From the NCBI RefSeq assembly GCF_016734765.1, contig NZ_JAERQE010000019.1:33305-97304 (forward strand): a stretch of DNA of 64,000 nt, written 5' to 3'. Positions within the stretch are counted from its first letter, which is position 1. Every line of letters begins with the position of its first letter. The position numbers and the translations under genes are program-made. Shown here piece after piece: positions 27,466 to 34,873 of this stretch. The DNA is from Microvirga soli (lineage in GTDB: Bacteria; Pseudomonadota; Alphaproteobacteria; Rhizobiales; Beijerinckiaceae). The notes under the pieces are model-generated. The model was not told where the DNA came from, did not search any database, and worked only from the letters and a program-made list of their open reading frames with translations.

Positions 27466-27843
27466 TCAGCCGGTGCGCTGCTTCCGGTACGAATTCTTGA
27501 CTGCGATCTTGCCATTGCGGAAGGTGAAGACATCGCAGCCTTGAACCTCCACATGAGCACCGTCAGGCCCGGTGGCCGTGAACACCCACTCGGAGACGCC
27601 CCGATCTCCAGCAATGAAGTGCTTAGGATCATTCCACCGGGCATCCGGAAAGGTTGCAAAGACCTCCTCAATTCCATGGCGGACATCAGCCTGACCTGTA
27701 AAGATCGTCCCCTTCACGTCAGGACCACGGCTGGCCTCTAACACGCAGTCTTCCGTCATCATCGACAGGATCGCATCCGGGTCATGCCGGTTCCAGGCTG
27801 CCGCAAAGTCCTCAAGGACGGAAATGGAAACAGCGTCTCCCAT
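27466..27843 (-). CDS. SnoaL-like / nuclear transport factor 2 family protein
   Basis: A 125-residue protein from Met at 27843, with AGGAGGGG 7 nt upstream. The fold signature is typical: VLEDFAAAWNRHDPDAILSMM, TEDCVLEASRG, a GIEEVFATFPDARW strand-helix and FRNGKIAVKNSYRK at the end. Such proteins are small enzymes or binding proteins with a conical pocket. It sits 76 bp upstream of the cupin gene and 35 bp downstream of the DsrE-like gene. Confidence 0.85.
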   Translation of the reverse strand: MGDAVSISVLEDFAAAWNRHDPDAILSMMTEDCVLEASRGPDVKGTIFTGQADVRHGIEEVFATFPDARWNDPKHFIAGDRGVSEWVFTATGPDGAHVEVQGCDVFTFRNGKIAVKNSYRKQRTG

Positions 27844-27878
27844 CAGGTCTCCCCTCCTGACTCGTGAGATGCACCGGG

Positions 27879-28241
27879 TCAGTAAACGATGCTGCGGTCG
27901 CACTCCATCACCAGCCGCACCAGCATAGGTGGGCCGGCCTTCTCGTGAGGGACACCTTGAAGGTCCGCAACGCTGACACCCCGCGCGGCACAGGACCCAG
28001 CCGAGAGATAGAGCCGACCACCTCCGGCGATCACCTTGTCGAAATGCTCCCGAAGGGCGCCCGTACCAAGCCCGACGAGGCCGGTGCGCGTGGGTTCGCG
28101 GATGAGTTGAACTGCATCGCCTGCCAGGAACACGTGAACCTGATGCCCTGCCTCGACGGCTGATGCCGCGACGAAGAAGGCGAGTGCAGCCTTAGTGGGG
28201 TTTTCAGGCCCGCAGGTGACATGGACAAGAAGGCTGGACAT
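27879..28241 (-). CDS. DsrE-family protein
   Basis: A 120-residue protein from Met at 28241 (GGAGG 5 nt upstream), starting SSLLVHVTCGPENPTKAALAF and containing AGHQVHVFLAGDAV, LYLSAGSCAARG and MECDRSIVY. This is the DsrE/DsrF fold used by sulfur-relay and peroxiredoxin-like proteins; Cys in SAGSCAARG occupies the usual position of the reactive cysteine. It is between the sirtuin and SnoaL-like genes. A redox or sulfur-related role is plausible but not shown. Confidence 0.83.
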   Translation of the reverse strand: MSSLLVHVTCGPENPTKAALAFFVAASAVEAGHQVHVFLAGDAVQLIREPTRTGLVGLGTGALREHFDKVIAGGGRLYLSAGSCAARGVSVADLQGVPHEKAGPPMLVRLVMECDRSIVY

Positions 28242-28318
28242 GAACACCTCCGCCGAACGTAGAACGGGAGAGCAGGACTATGTTCCTCGCCAGGCCATAC
28301 CCCAACGTGACGATTCTA

Positions 28319-29074
28319 CTATTTCGGATGAGATGAGCCGGGAGCCGTAAACCCGCCTTGGTCGCTCGAAGATCCTGACGAGAGCACCTGCTCAACCCAC
28401 GCTGGGACGACCTCGCTGGCTGGCCCATACCGTCCCTCATCGAACTGGCGGGCATTATCCGAGGGCTCCAGATTGATCTCACAGGTGCGGATGCCATGGC
28501 CCCGTGCCTCCGACACGAAACCGGCAGCCGGATAGACCGAGCCCGAGGTGCCGATGGCGACGAAGAGGTCCGCCCCGAGAACAGCATCGTAGATTGCATC
28601 CATCTCCAGGGGCATCTCGCCAAACCAGACCACGTGAGGCCTCAATCCTCCCGTCCGGCGGCAGATCGGGCAGGGGACCTCAATGCTCAAGTCTTCATGC
28701 CATGGCATTGTCCCGCCACAGGCGGTGCAGCGGGCCTTGAGCAGTTCGCCATGCATATGGACGACGCGCTGCGATCCAGCCCGCTCGTGGAGATCGTCGA
28801 TGTTCTGCGTGCACAGAAACAGACTGCTACCGCGCTCGGCCAGACCAGCCTCCAAGCGTGCAAGAGCCCGGTGAGCGGCATTGGGCTCTGCTGACAGGAG
28901 GTTCTGGCGGCGCATGTTGTAGAAGGCATGCACCTCGTCCGGGTTGTGAGCGAATGCCTCTGGAGTAGCGAGCTTCATCGGGTCAAAGCGGGACCAGAGC
29001 CCGTCCTTGTCGCGAAAGGTGCCCAAGCCGCTTTCGGCTGACACGCCAGCCCCGGTCAGTGCGAAGATCTTCAT
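28319..29074 (-). CDS. cobB: Sir2-family NAD-dependent protein deacylase
   Basis: A 251-residue sirtuin from Met at 29074 (AGGAG 5 nt upstream). All class signatures are visible: ALTGAGVSAESGLGTFRD, FLCTQNIDDLHERAG, the catalytic histidine in VHMHGEL, and four zinc cysteines (CTACGG and CPICRR). The Phe-Tyr-x-x-Arg segment (HAFYNMRRQNL) matches the Tyr/Arg pair of CobB/SIRT5-type desuccinylases. It removes acyl groups from lysines using NAD+. The tail after residue 235 (SSGSSSDQGGFTAP) is low-complexity. Confidence 0.93.
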   Translation of the reverse strand: MKIFALTGAGVSAESGLGTFRDKDGLWSRFDPMKLATPEAFAHNPDEVHAFYNMRRQNLLSAEPNAAHRALARLEAGLAERGSSLFLCTQNIDDLHERAGSQRVVHMHGELLKARCTACGGTMPWHEDLSIEVPCPICRRTGGLRPHVVWFGEMPLEMDAIYDAVLGADLFVAIGTSGSVYPAAGFVSEARGHGIRTCEINLEPSDNARQFDEGRYGPASEVVPAWVEQVLSSGSSSDQGGFTAPGSSHPK

Positions 29075-29089
29075 AGTTTCTCCTAGGGG

Positions 29090-29342
29090 TACGAGCACGA
29101 GCTACCTTGCTGTCCTGAGCCCTGCCACCTGTTGCAACAAGACTGTCTGTGGCCACGACCCCCTCGGGCCACCTCAAGTAGCATCCCGTCGAACTCACAG
29201 CCTGGGGTCATGTGCCAGGAGATCGGCCGTCCCCAGAGGCTCGAACAGCTTGGAGACAGACTCTGGCCGATCTTCAGACGTCTGCAACATGCTGCGCATA
29301 GCCTCTCGGGTGGATCGTCCATAACCAATGAAGGTCGGCATC
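29090..29342 (-). pseudogene. Frameshifted GYD-domain protein
   Basis: Starting from ATG at 29342 (GGGAGGG 4 nt upstream) the first frame gives MPTFIGYGRSTREAMRSML and reads to FEPLG, then continues to a stop at about 29198. The adjoining frames supply the rest of a GYD-type domain: RPISWHMTPGCEFDGMLLEV in one frame and VVATDSLVATGGRAQDSKVA in the other. At least two indels are needed to restore a single ~90-residue protein, so the gene is broken. GYD proteins are small and of unknown function. The 3' boundary is approximate and runs into the sirtuin leader. Confidence 0.6.
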
Positions 29343-29493
29343 AGACCCTCCCTGCTCACTGCGTTCGGATGAGCCGCAAGAGTTTATCACCTCACGATTT
29401 GGTCGTTGGACAGCCTCAGATACCCACTCAGGGTGAGATGCTCAGCCCAGCCTGATGTGGTTCGATGCTTTACGAGATGAGAAGGACAAGCCC

Positions 29494-29631
29494 ATGGCCG
29501 GTAAATCGCGCATGCGACCCTCGTTCAAAAAGAACACCCGCCGCTACAGGGAGGTGATTGCCCCGGCCAAGACGCTCGAAGGGCAGAAGAAACTTACCAA
29601 AAAGCGCCGCTACGCCAACCGCCACGGTTAG
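29494..29631 (+). CDS. Very small basic protein (45 aa)
   Basis: A 45-codon reading frame giving MAGKSRMRPSFKKN and ending KKLTKKRRYANRHG, with AGAAGG 8 nt upstream. About one third of residues are Lys or Arg, as in small nucleic-acid- or ribosome-associated proteins. It is convergent with the zinc-finger-like gene at 29628-29762 and the two stop codons overlap. Its composition and good ribosome-binding site favour a real gene, but I know no named family. Confidence 0.5.
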   Translation: MAGKSRMRPSFKKNTRRYREVIAPAKTLEGQKKLTKKRRYANRHG

Positions 29632-29762
29632 CCGAACACAATCCCCTTTAGGTTCTTCAGAGCTTTATCGCATCGTTCGATGTGATCGCTGGCCCGCCGC
29701 TGCATCTCCACGGTGTTGCGGCAGGGCTCATCGACCTCTTGCTTGCAGAACGGGCAGATCAT
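29628..29762 (-). CDS. Very small cysteine-rich, zinc-finger-like protein (44 aa)
   Basis: A 44-residue protein starting MICPFCKQEVDEPCRN and ending KALKNLKGIVFG, with a strong AGGAGG 8 nt before the ATG. CPFC plus the later Cys, His and Cys (DEPC and DHIERC) give enough ligands for one zinc site. Its stop overlaps that of the convergent 45-residue basic protein gene. Function unknown; a nucleic-acid- or protein-binding zinc knuckle is the obvious guess. Confidence 0.6.
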   Translation of the reverse strand: MICPFCKQEVDEPCRNTVEMQRRASDHIERCDKALKNLKGIVFG

Positions 29763-29934
29763 TGGTTCGACCTCCTAGCTGACGGGGCATGTCAGGCCAA
29801 CAAAGATGCTGGACCGGGGTTCCCGTGTGTCGCGGTCCAAGCCCTGCAGCAAGAATCACGCCAGATGCTCTTCTGGCCTGAAGCGTCAGTATCAGGGTCA
29901 TCAAAAAGCCAAGGTATCTGCTCTTGATCCTTTT

Positions 29935-30792
29935 ATGAGCAAAGCCCCCAAACGCCCGAGCCGACGTGACGATCCCGGACGCCAGGATGTCGAGGCTGGT
30001 GTGCAACGCCCGAAATCCACCCCCCGCAAGGCGCGCGCTGCGCCGAAAAAGGCGAACACGGCTCTGGATTCCCTGAGCGCTGAGATGCCCAATGGGAGAC
30101 TAGAGGGACCAGAAGGGAACACTGGCTTCAGCCTTCCGCCCGCGCAGAGCGACACCCTCGCCTCAAGTGGCAGCTTGGCAACGGAAGACAATCAGAACAC
30201 GCCAGATCAGCAAGGGCCATCCAGCAGGATCGGAGACGAGGTCGAGCAGTTGGTGCAGACGGTTGGCCTCGGTCCAACGGGGCCAAATCACGGCGTTGCA
30301 AGTGGTCAGCCCCGGCCTAGCGAAGAGCTTGGGATGCAAGCCGCCCAAAAGCGGGAACCAACTCAGCGTCATCTAACGGCCCGTGACCTCAAGTCGGAAA
30401 GTCGAGGGGATAGGAAAAGATCTTTCAGCATTGACCTCGAAGGTACGGTTCAACAAGCAATCGAAGTGTGGAGCCCACGCCTCCAGGCTGCGTCAGCACA
30501 GGTGAGAGGTGCCTCAGGACGTGTGAAGGTCTGGGCACAGGAGAGGTCGGAGCGTAGGGGGCATGAGACCGACGAAGCTAGAAGACCAGCAAACCCGGTC
30601 TACATTCTTGGCGCAATCACCCTAGGCATTCCAGCTTTGCTGCTGATCCCGCTAGTCGGGATGAACCCGGGAGTTCAGGAAGGGACCTTCACGACCGTTG
30701 CGACCTTCCTCGTTGTCTCCGCCTTTGTCACGGCTGCGGTGTTCGAGATCAAAAGGTTGGCTGATCAATCCTCTGATGAGGAGCATCACTGA
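29935..30792 (+). CDS. Hypothetical membrane-anchored protein with long polar N-terminus
   Basis: About 285 residues from Met at 29935 (MSKAPKRPSRRDDPGRQ); the open frame begins further upstream at 29806, but that extension does not look protein-like and no clear ribosome-binding site decides the start. Residues 1-215 are hydrophilic and rich in Pro, Ser, Arg and Glu, with no recognisable domain. Two membrane segments close the protein: VYILGAITLGIPALLLIPLVG and FTTVATFLVVSAFVTAAVF. I do not recognise it. Confidence 0.6.
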   Translation: MSKAPKRPSRRDDPGRQDVEAGVQRPKSTPRKARAAPKKANTALDSLSAEMPNGRLEGPEGNTGFSLPPAQSDTLASSGSLATEDNQNTPDQQGPSSRIGDEVEQLVQTVGLGPTGPNHGVASGQPRPSEELGMQAAQKREPTQRHLTARDLKSESRGDRKRSFSIDLEGTVQQAIEVWSPRLQAASAQVRGASGRVKVWAQERSERRGHETDEARRPANPVYILGAITLGIPALLLIPLVGMNPGVQEGTFTTVATFLVVSAFVTAAVFEIKRLADQSSDEEHH

Positions 30793-30908
30793 CAGACTGG
30801 GATTGTCGGGTTGCCTTCAAAGCTCCCGTCGAGACCCTGGGATGTTACAGGGCACGGCGCAGCGGCCAGGCGGTGCAGCAACCAGCACCGCCTGGCGGAA
30901 CAGAAGCC

Positions 30909-31226
30909 CTAGCACTCTGTTTTCTGCTTTGTGGTGGTGCCGGTCGCGTCGGTCGTCTGCTTCGTGGTTGTCGAGCAACCGGTGCTGCCGGTTGTGCCGA
31001 CATCTCGGTTCTCGATCACGACGTTCTTCTGGTCCGGTCCTGAAGCGGCATCACCAGTTGCGCCGCCTACCCCAGCCCCGACTGCGGCGCCAACTGGACC
31101 TCCAACAACCGCACCAACTGCACCGCCTGCGGCAGCACCGGCTGCGGCCCCTCCTGGATCGGCTGAAGCTAGGGACGGGAGCAGGAGGGCAGCTGCAAGA
31201 GCAGCGTATCTAACATGTGCGCGCAT
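30909..31226 (-). CDS. Exported glycine-zipper-type small protein
   Basis: A 105-residue protein from Met at 31226 (GGAG 8 nt upstream). It has a signal peptide (MRAHVRYAALAAALLLPSLA), then a Gly/Ala-rich stretch (AAAGGAVGAVVGGPVGAAVG) typical of glycine-zipper domains that pack in membranes, and a Thr/Lys-rich tail ending TTTKQKTEC with two cysteines. Probably an envelope protein; low complexity prevents a finer call. Confidence 0.72.
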   Translation of the reverse strand: MRAHVRYAALAAALLLPSLASADPGGAAAGAAAGGAVGAVVGGPVGAAVGAGVGGATGDAASGPDQKNVVIENRDVGTTGSTGCSTTTKQTTDATGTTTKQKTEC

Positions 31227-31544
31227 GACTGTTTCTCCAACGAACCAATCGCGAACTGCGATCTGCTGCCACGTTAACGGCGTCCTCACGACGGCGTTTC
31301 AGCTTGGCGGTTTGCGGCCCAGTGGTTTTGAAACATCAGCGTGATCCTCAGCTTTTGCTGAAGGAGGGGATAAAGTCGTCTATTGAATTCGGTAGGGGGT
31401 GCCTTGCCAAAGGTGAGCAAGGAGCATAGGGGGAGCCAAGGTTACAGGTATTTACTGTGCTGCACGGGCCGTTCCTGCTGATCCCGCTAGGACTTCATCT
31501 AGCTCTATTCACCTTCCGAAACCTATTCCTGTGCAGCCGAGGAC

Positions 31545-32096
31545 ATGAGCACTATGAGCGAGAGCACAACCTCTCCGAACTTTATCGAACTCTCTGCTGA
31601 CATTGTTTCGGCTTATGTCAGCAACAACTCCGTTCCGGCCTCTGAGCTTCCGACCCTGCTCAGTTCCATTTATGCGGCTCTGACGAAGACAGTTCAGGCC
31701 CAGAGCCAGGAGCCGCAAGCTGAGTTGACGCCCGCTGTTCCGGTCAAGAAATCCGTGACTGCGGATGCGATCATCTGTCTGGAGGATGGCAAGAAGTTCA
31801 AGTCGCTCAAGCGCCATCTGCGGACCACCTACGACATGACGCCCGAACAGTACCGGGCCAAGTGGGGTCTGCCCGCCGATTACCCGATGGTCGCGCCGAG
31901 CTATGCCAAGGCGCGCTCTGAGCTTGCTAAGACCATGGGGCTCGGCCAGCAGCGCAGAAAGACTGCTGCTCTGGTGGATGCCGCTGCCAATGATGCTGCT
32001 CCTGCCAAACCCAAGAGGGCTGCTGCAAAGGCGGCTGCGAAATCAGACGAAGTGGCTGCGCCTGCCAAGGGCAGACGCACGAAAAAGGCCGCCTAG
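31545..32096 (+). CDS. mucR: Ros/MucR-family transcriptional regulator
   Basis: A 183-residue protein with the MucR arrangement: N-terminal dimerisation region ([19 protein letters not shown]), DNA-binding core [15 protein letters not shown] then [21 protein letters not shown], and an Ala/Lys-rich tail ([13 protein letters not shown]). In Ros the zinc ligands are Cys-x2-Cys and two His; here the second Cys is Asp (CLED) and the last His position reads Tyr (TTYDM), so zinc binding may be weak or absent, as reported for some Mesorhizobium homologues. Members silence or activate many genes for polysaccharide, cell cycle and symbiosis. Met4 is an alternative start. Confidence 0.92.
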   Translation: MSTMSESTTSPNFIELSADIVSAYVSNNSVPASELPTLLSSIYAALTKTVQAQSQEPQAELTPAVPVKKSVTADAIICLEDGKKFKSLKRHLRTTYDMTPEQYRAKWGLPADYPMVAPSYAKARSELAKTMGLGQQRRKTAALVDAAANDAAPAKPKRAAAKAAAKSDEVAAPAKGRRTKKAA

Positions 32097-32149
32097 TTCA
32101 TCTCATAGCATTTGAAGCAGCCATAGCCGTTTAGATGCTCTCTCACTCA

Positions 32150-32176
32150 AACCCGGCGCTTCCAGTGCCGGGTTTT
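32150..32176 (+). terminator. Rho-independent terminator after mucR
   Basis: AACCCGGCGC, a TTCCA loop and GTGCCGGGTT form a 10-bp stem (one G-T pair), followed by TTTT-C. It begins 54 bp after the mucR stop codon. Confidence 0.8.
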
Positions 32177-32308
32177 CTATGCCGCTCTGCCAACTTCTGT
32201 AACGCTATCCTGGAAGTGCGTCGGCTATGCCGCACTTCAGGAGGAAGCGGGTTAAGACCTCATTTACCGTGAGAGCACATCGTGTTGGCTCCGCCATCGG
32301 AGCCTATC

Positions 32309-32989
32309 ATGGTCAAGGTTGAGCAGATTCTCCGCAGCCGCCTCAGTCGTGGTGCCAAAACCAAGCATATGCTTCTGGGGCTGACCCTGATGGGGCTTAC
32401 CCTCGTGAGCCTCTCGGGGTTCTCGGAGGCTGCGTCTGCCCAGAGCTTGATCTCCGTGCGTGGAACCGATCGTATCGAAGTGGTAGGACGTGCAGGACCA
32501 ACGCAGGCTTGGGTCAGCTTCTGCCAGCACCAACCTCGTGAATGTCATATCGATCTCTCACAGCCTACGCGCATCGCCCTAACTCCTGGCATCTGGGCGG
32601 CTCTCACGCAGGTGAACGAGCGCGTCAACTCGTCGATCCTTGCCGTCACAGACCAGGATCATTGGGGTGTTCTCGACCGGTGGGACTATCCAGATGATGG
32701 GCTCGGGGACTGCGAGGACATTCAGCTTCTAAAGCGCAAGCTGCTGGTCCAGGCCGGGCTGCCGCACCGCGCTCTACGGATGACAGCCGTCATCGACGAT
32801 CAGGGGCAGGGGCATGCGGTACTCATGGTCCTCACCGACCAGGGCGATTTCATTCTCGACAACAAGCGCAATGCCATCCTGGCTTGGCGGCGGACGGGCT
32901 ATACCTTCATCAAGCGAGAGGGTAGCAGCGGCGAAGCCTGGGTCGCTCTCGGGGAGCAAGCCGCCCCAACTGTCACAGCCAATCGTTAG
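32309..32989 (+). CDS. Bacterial transglutaminase-like cysteine peptidase (BTLCP)
   Basis: A 226-residue exported protein. An N-terminal hydrophobic segment (about 21-45, LLGLTLMGLTLVSLSGF) precedes the PF06035 domain with its catalytic triad: Cys in LGDCEDIQLLKRK, His in QGHAVLMV and Asp in FILDNK. Close relatives in alphaproteobacteria are periplasmic; LapG is a distant relative that cleaves an adhesin. No lapD-like gene is nearby. The start at 32309 is preferred over an upstream TTG because it opens the signal region. Confidence 0.9.
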   Translation: MVKVEQILRSRLSRGAKTKHMLLGLTLMGLTLVSLSGFSEAASAQSLISVRGTDRIEVVGRAGPTQAWVSFCQHQPRECHIDLSQPTRIALTPGIWAALTQVNERVNSSILAVTDQDHWGVLDRWDYPDDGLGDCEDIQLLKRKLLVQAGLPHRALRMTAVIDDQGQGHAVLMVLTDQGDFILDNKRNAILAWRRTGYTFIKREGSSGEAWVALGEQAAPTVTANR

Positions 32990-33153
32990 ATCGGATTGGA
33001 GGGCGCAAATAACTGACTGACGATGCGGGTGTGCAGAGGAAACGCTGTTTCAATTGGCTCGTGGATGACGAGCACCTCCGAGACTTCCGCGATATGGACG
33101 AATGCACCCTCGTGCTCGATGGCAGGCTTTGACGGCAGAGCAGATTCTGCCAT
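32986..33153 (-). CDS. Possible small protein (55 aa)
   Basis: A 55-residue reading frame starting MAESALPSKPAIEHEGAF and containing VHIAEVSEVLVIHEPIE. Its codons and composition are more protein-like than the other frames of this 420-bp gap between the BTLCP and dehydratase genes. Its stop overlaps the BTLCP stop on the other strand. GGAGG lies about 15 nt upstream of the ATG, too far to be convincing. Low confidence; the remainder of the gap (33154-33409) shows nothing clear. Confidence 0.3.
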   Translation of the reverse strand: MAESALPSKPAIEHEGAFVHIAEVSEVLVIHEPIETAFPLHTRIVSQLFAPSNPI

Positions 33154-33409
33154 CGACCCGGATGATTCCCTCCGCTACGATCCGACGTGCGGCAGGGCCG
33201 ACCACAATGCCTGTGCCCTCCAGCACTTCCTGCGCCCGGCTTCCTGCCAAGTCTGGCCGAGCACAACGTCAGGACTGAAGAACCAGTAGATTTCGAGGCT
33301 ATGGTTTGAAACACGCCTCTGCTACTGCTGAAAGCCGCAACTCTGGGACGACTGCCTTACAATTTCCGGAAGAGTCTCTTGGATCCCGGCTGCTTCAAAG
33401 GGGAGGTCG

Positions 33410-34381
33410 ATGTTCACACTCGATGAGCTCAACAGGGCGATCACCATCGTGCGCTCGGTGATGCCGCCGACTCCACAATATGCTTGGCCTCTTCTCGCCA
33501 AACGCCTCGGATCCACTGTCGTTGTGAAGCACGAGAACCACACACCTATTGGCGCTTTCAAGGTGCGAGGCGGTCTTGTCTATCTCGATCGTCTCAGGCG
33601 AGAGCGCCAGCACGTCCGCGGCATCATCAGCGCTACACGTGGCAATCACGGCCAGAGCCTAGCCCTGGCAGCAGGCCATTTCGACTTGCCTGTCACCATT
33701 GTCGTTCCGCAAGGAAACTCTGTCGAGAAGAATGCCGCGATGCGCGCCTTCGGGGCTGAGCTCATCGAGCATGGGCGAGACTTCGATGATGCCAAGCAGC
33801 ATGCATCGGAACTCGCTATAGAGCGAGGTTATGAGTTCATCCCGTCCTTCCACGCCGATCTCGTAACAGGTGTGGCAACCTATGCCCACGAACTATTTGA
33901 TGCCTTTTCCGATCTTGACGTGGTGTATGCCCCAATCGGACTAGGATCCGGCATCTGCGGGCTTATCCGTACCCGTGACCTGCTGGGCCTCAAGACAGAG
34001 ATCGTGGGTGTCGTTCCTCAGGAGGCAAATTCTTATCGACTGTCGTTCGACGCTGGCCGGGTCGTACCGGTCAACCAGGTTGCCACTTTCGCAGATGGCG
34101 CGGCAGTGAGAGTTCCTGACGAAACGGCCTTTGCCCTGATCAAAGCCGGCGCTGCTCGCATCGTTGAAGTGGCTGAGGATGATATCGCTCAGGCAGTCCG
34201 GATCTATCACGAGGACACTCATAATCTAGCGGAAGGAGCCGGTGCTCTAGCGCTTGCCGCTCTTGTCAAAGAGCAGGCCCAGATTAAGGGGCGCAAAGCC
34301 GGTGTTATCCTCAGCGGTGGCAACATCGACAGGAGCTGGGCCGCGGATATTCTCGCCGGGAGAACCCCGAGGCAGAGCTAG
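33410..34381 (+). CDS. PLP-dependent threonine/serine dehydratase family protein
   Basis: A 323-residue fold-type II PLP enzyme. The cofactor lysine is in HTPIGAFKVRGG, the asparagine loop in SATRGNHGQSLALAA, and the phosphate-binding glycine loop in YAPIGLGSGICG. It is close to threonine dehydratases and serine racemases and has no C-terminal ACT domain, so it is probably the catabolic type without isoleucine feedback. It would convert L-Thr or L-Ser to 2-oxobutyrate or pyruvate through an enamine. The convergent neighbouring operon encodes an AKR-RidA fusion, RidA being the family that clears such enamines. Confidence 0.9.
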   Translation: MFTLDELNRAITIVRSVMPPTPQYAWPLLAKRLGSTVVVKHENHTPIGAFKVRGGLVYLDRLRRERQHVRGIISATRGNHGQSLALAAGHFDLPVTIVVPQGNSVEKNAAMRAFGAELIEHGRDFDDAKQHASELAIERGYEFIPSFHADLVTGVATYAHELFDAFSDLDVVYAPIGLGSGICGLIRTRDLLGLKTEIVGVVPQEANSYRLSFDAGRVVPVNQVATFADGAAVRVPDETAFALIKAGAARIVEVAEDDIAQAVRIYHEDTHNLAEGAGALALAALVKEQAQIKGRKAGVILSGGNIDRSWAADILAGRTPRQS

Positions 34382-34441
34382 CTCCGTAGCTTTTGTCACT
34401 CGGCTACCCCGAAAGGCCGACTACCCACACTTGATCAGGAT

Positions 34442-34749
34442 CTAGACAGGTGAAAGGACGTGTATCATACGCGTCTCGATCATGTCGGCTGTCCTTGCGG
34501 CATAGGCTTTCATGTGCGCAGACGCGGCATGGGCGTTGAGCGCTTCCGTGCTCGCCCATTTCTCGACAACGGCGAAAGTGTCTGGCCCGAGCTCGGCCTG
34601 AAAGGGGCCGAAGGTCGGTACATCGATCACGGGAACGTACTCGATGCATCCGTCCTCTGCGTGCACAGCCGGCATGTTGGCTCTGAACTCTTGGAGCACG
34701 GCATCGCGCATGCCGGGTTGGTGGTGATAAAGGCGAGGACGTGCAGCAT
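34442..34749 (-). pseudogene. Frameshifted copy of the ABM-domain monooxygenase
   Basis: Near-copy of the gene at 16092-16400. ATG at 34749 gives MLHVLAFITTNP, then the frame is lost: compared with the intact copy one base is missing around 34712-34722. The rest of the protein reads on in another frame, from MRDAVLQEFRANMPAVHAED to IETRMIHVLSPV, with few substitutions. An internal ATG at 34711 has no ribosome-binding site, so an 89-residue product is unlikely. Either a recent duplicate that decayed or a sequencing error in an otherwise intact gene. Confidence 0.8.
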
Positions 34750-34873
34750 AGAAGCCTCTGGATTGAGTGGTGTCGCGTCGTCAGCAAGCAACTTGGTACA
34801 TACGACTGGCTATAGCTGCATGTACGAAGGCATGCGCAAATCTGCGAGTGGAACCCGCTTCAGACGAAGGTAT

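Noticed and set aside
29558..30006. Other overlapping frames around the two very small genes
   Set aside because: Only the 29494-29631 and 29628-29762 frames have both a good ribosome-binding site and sensible composition.
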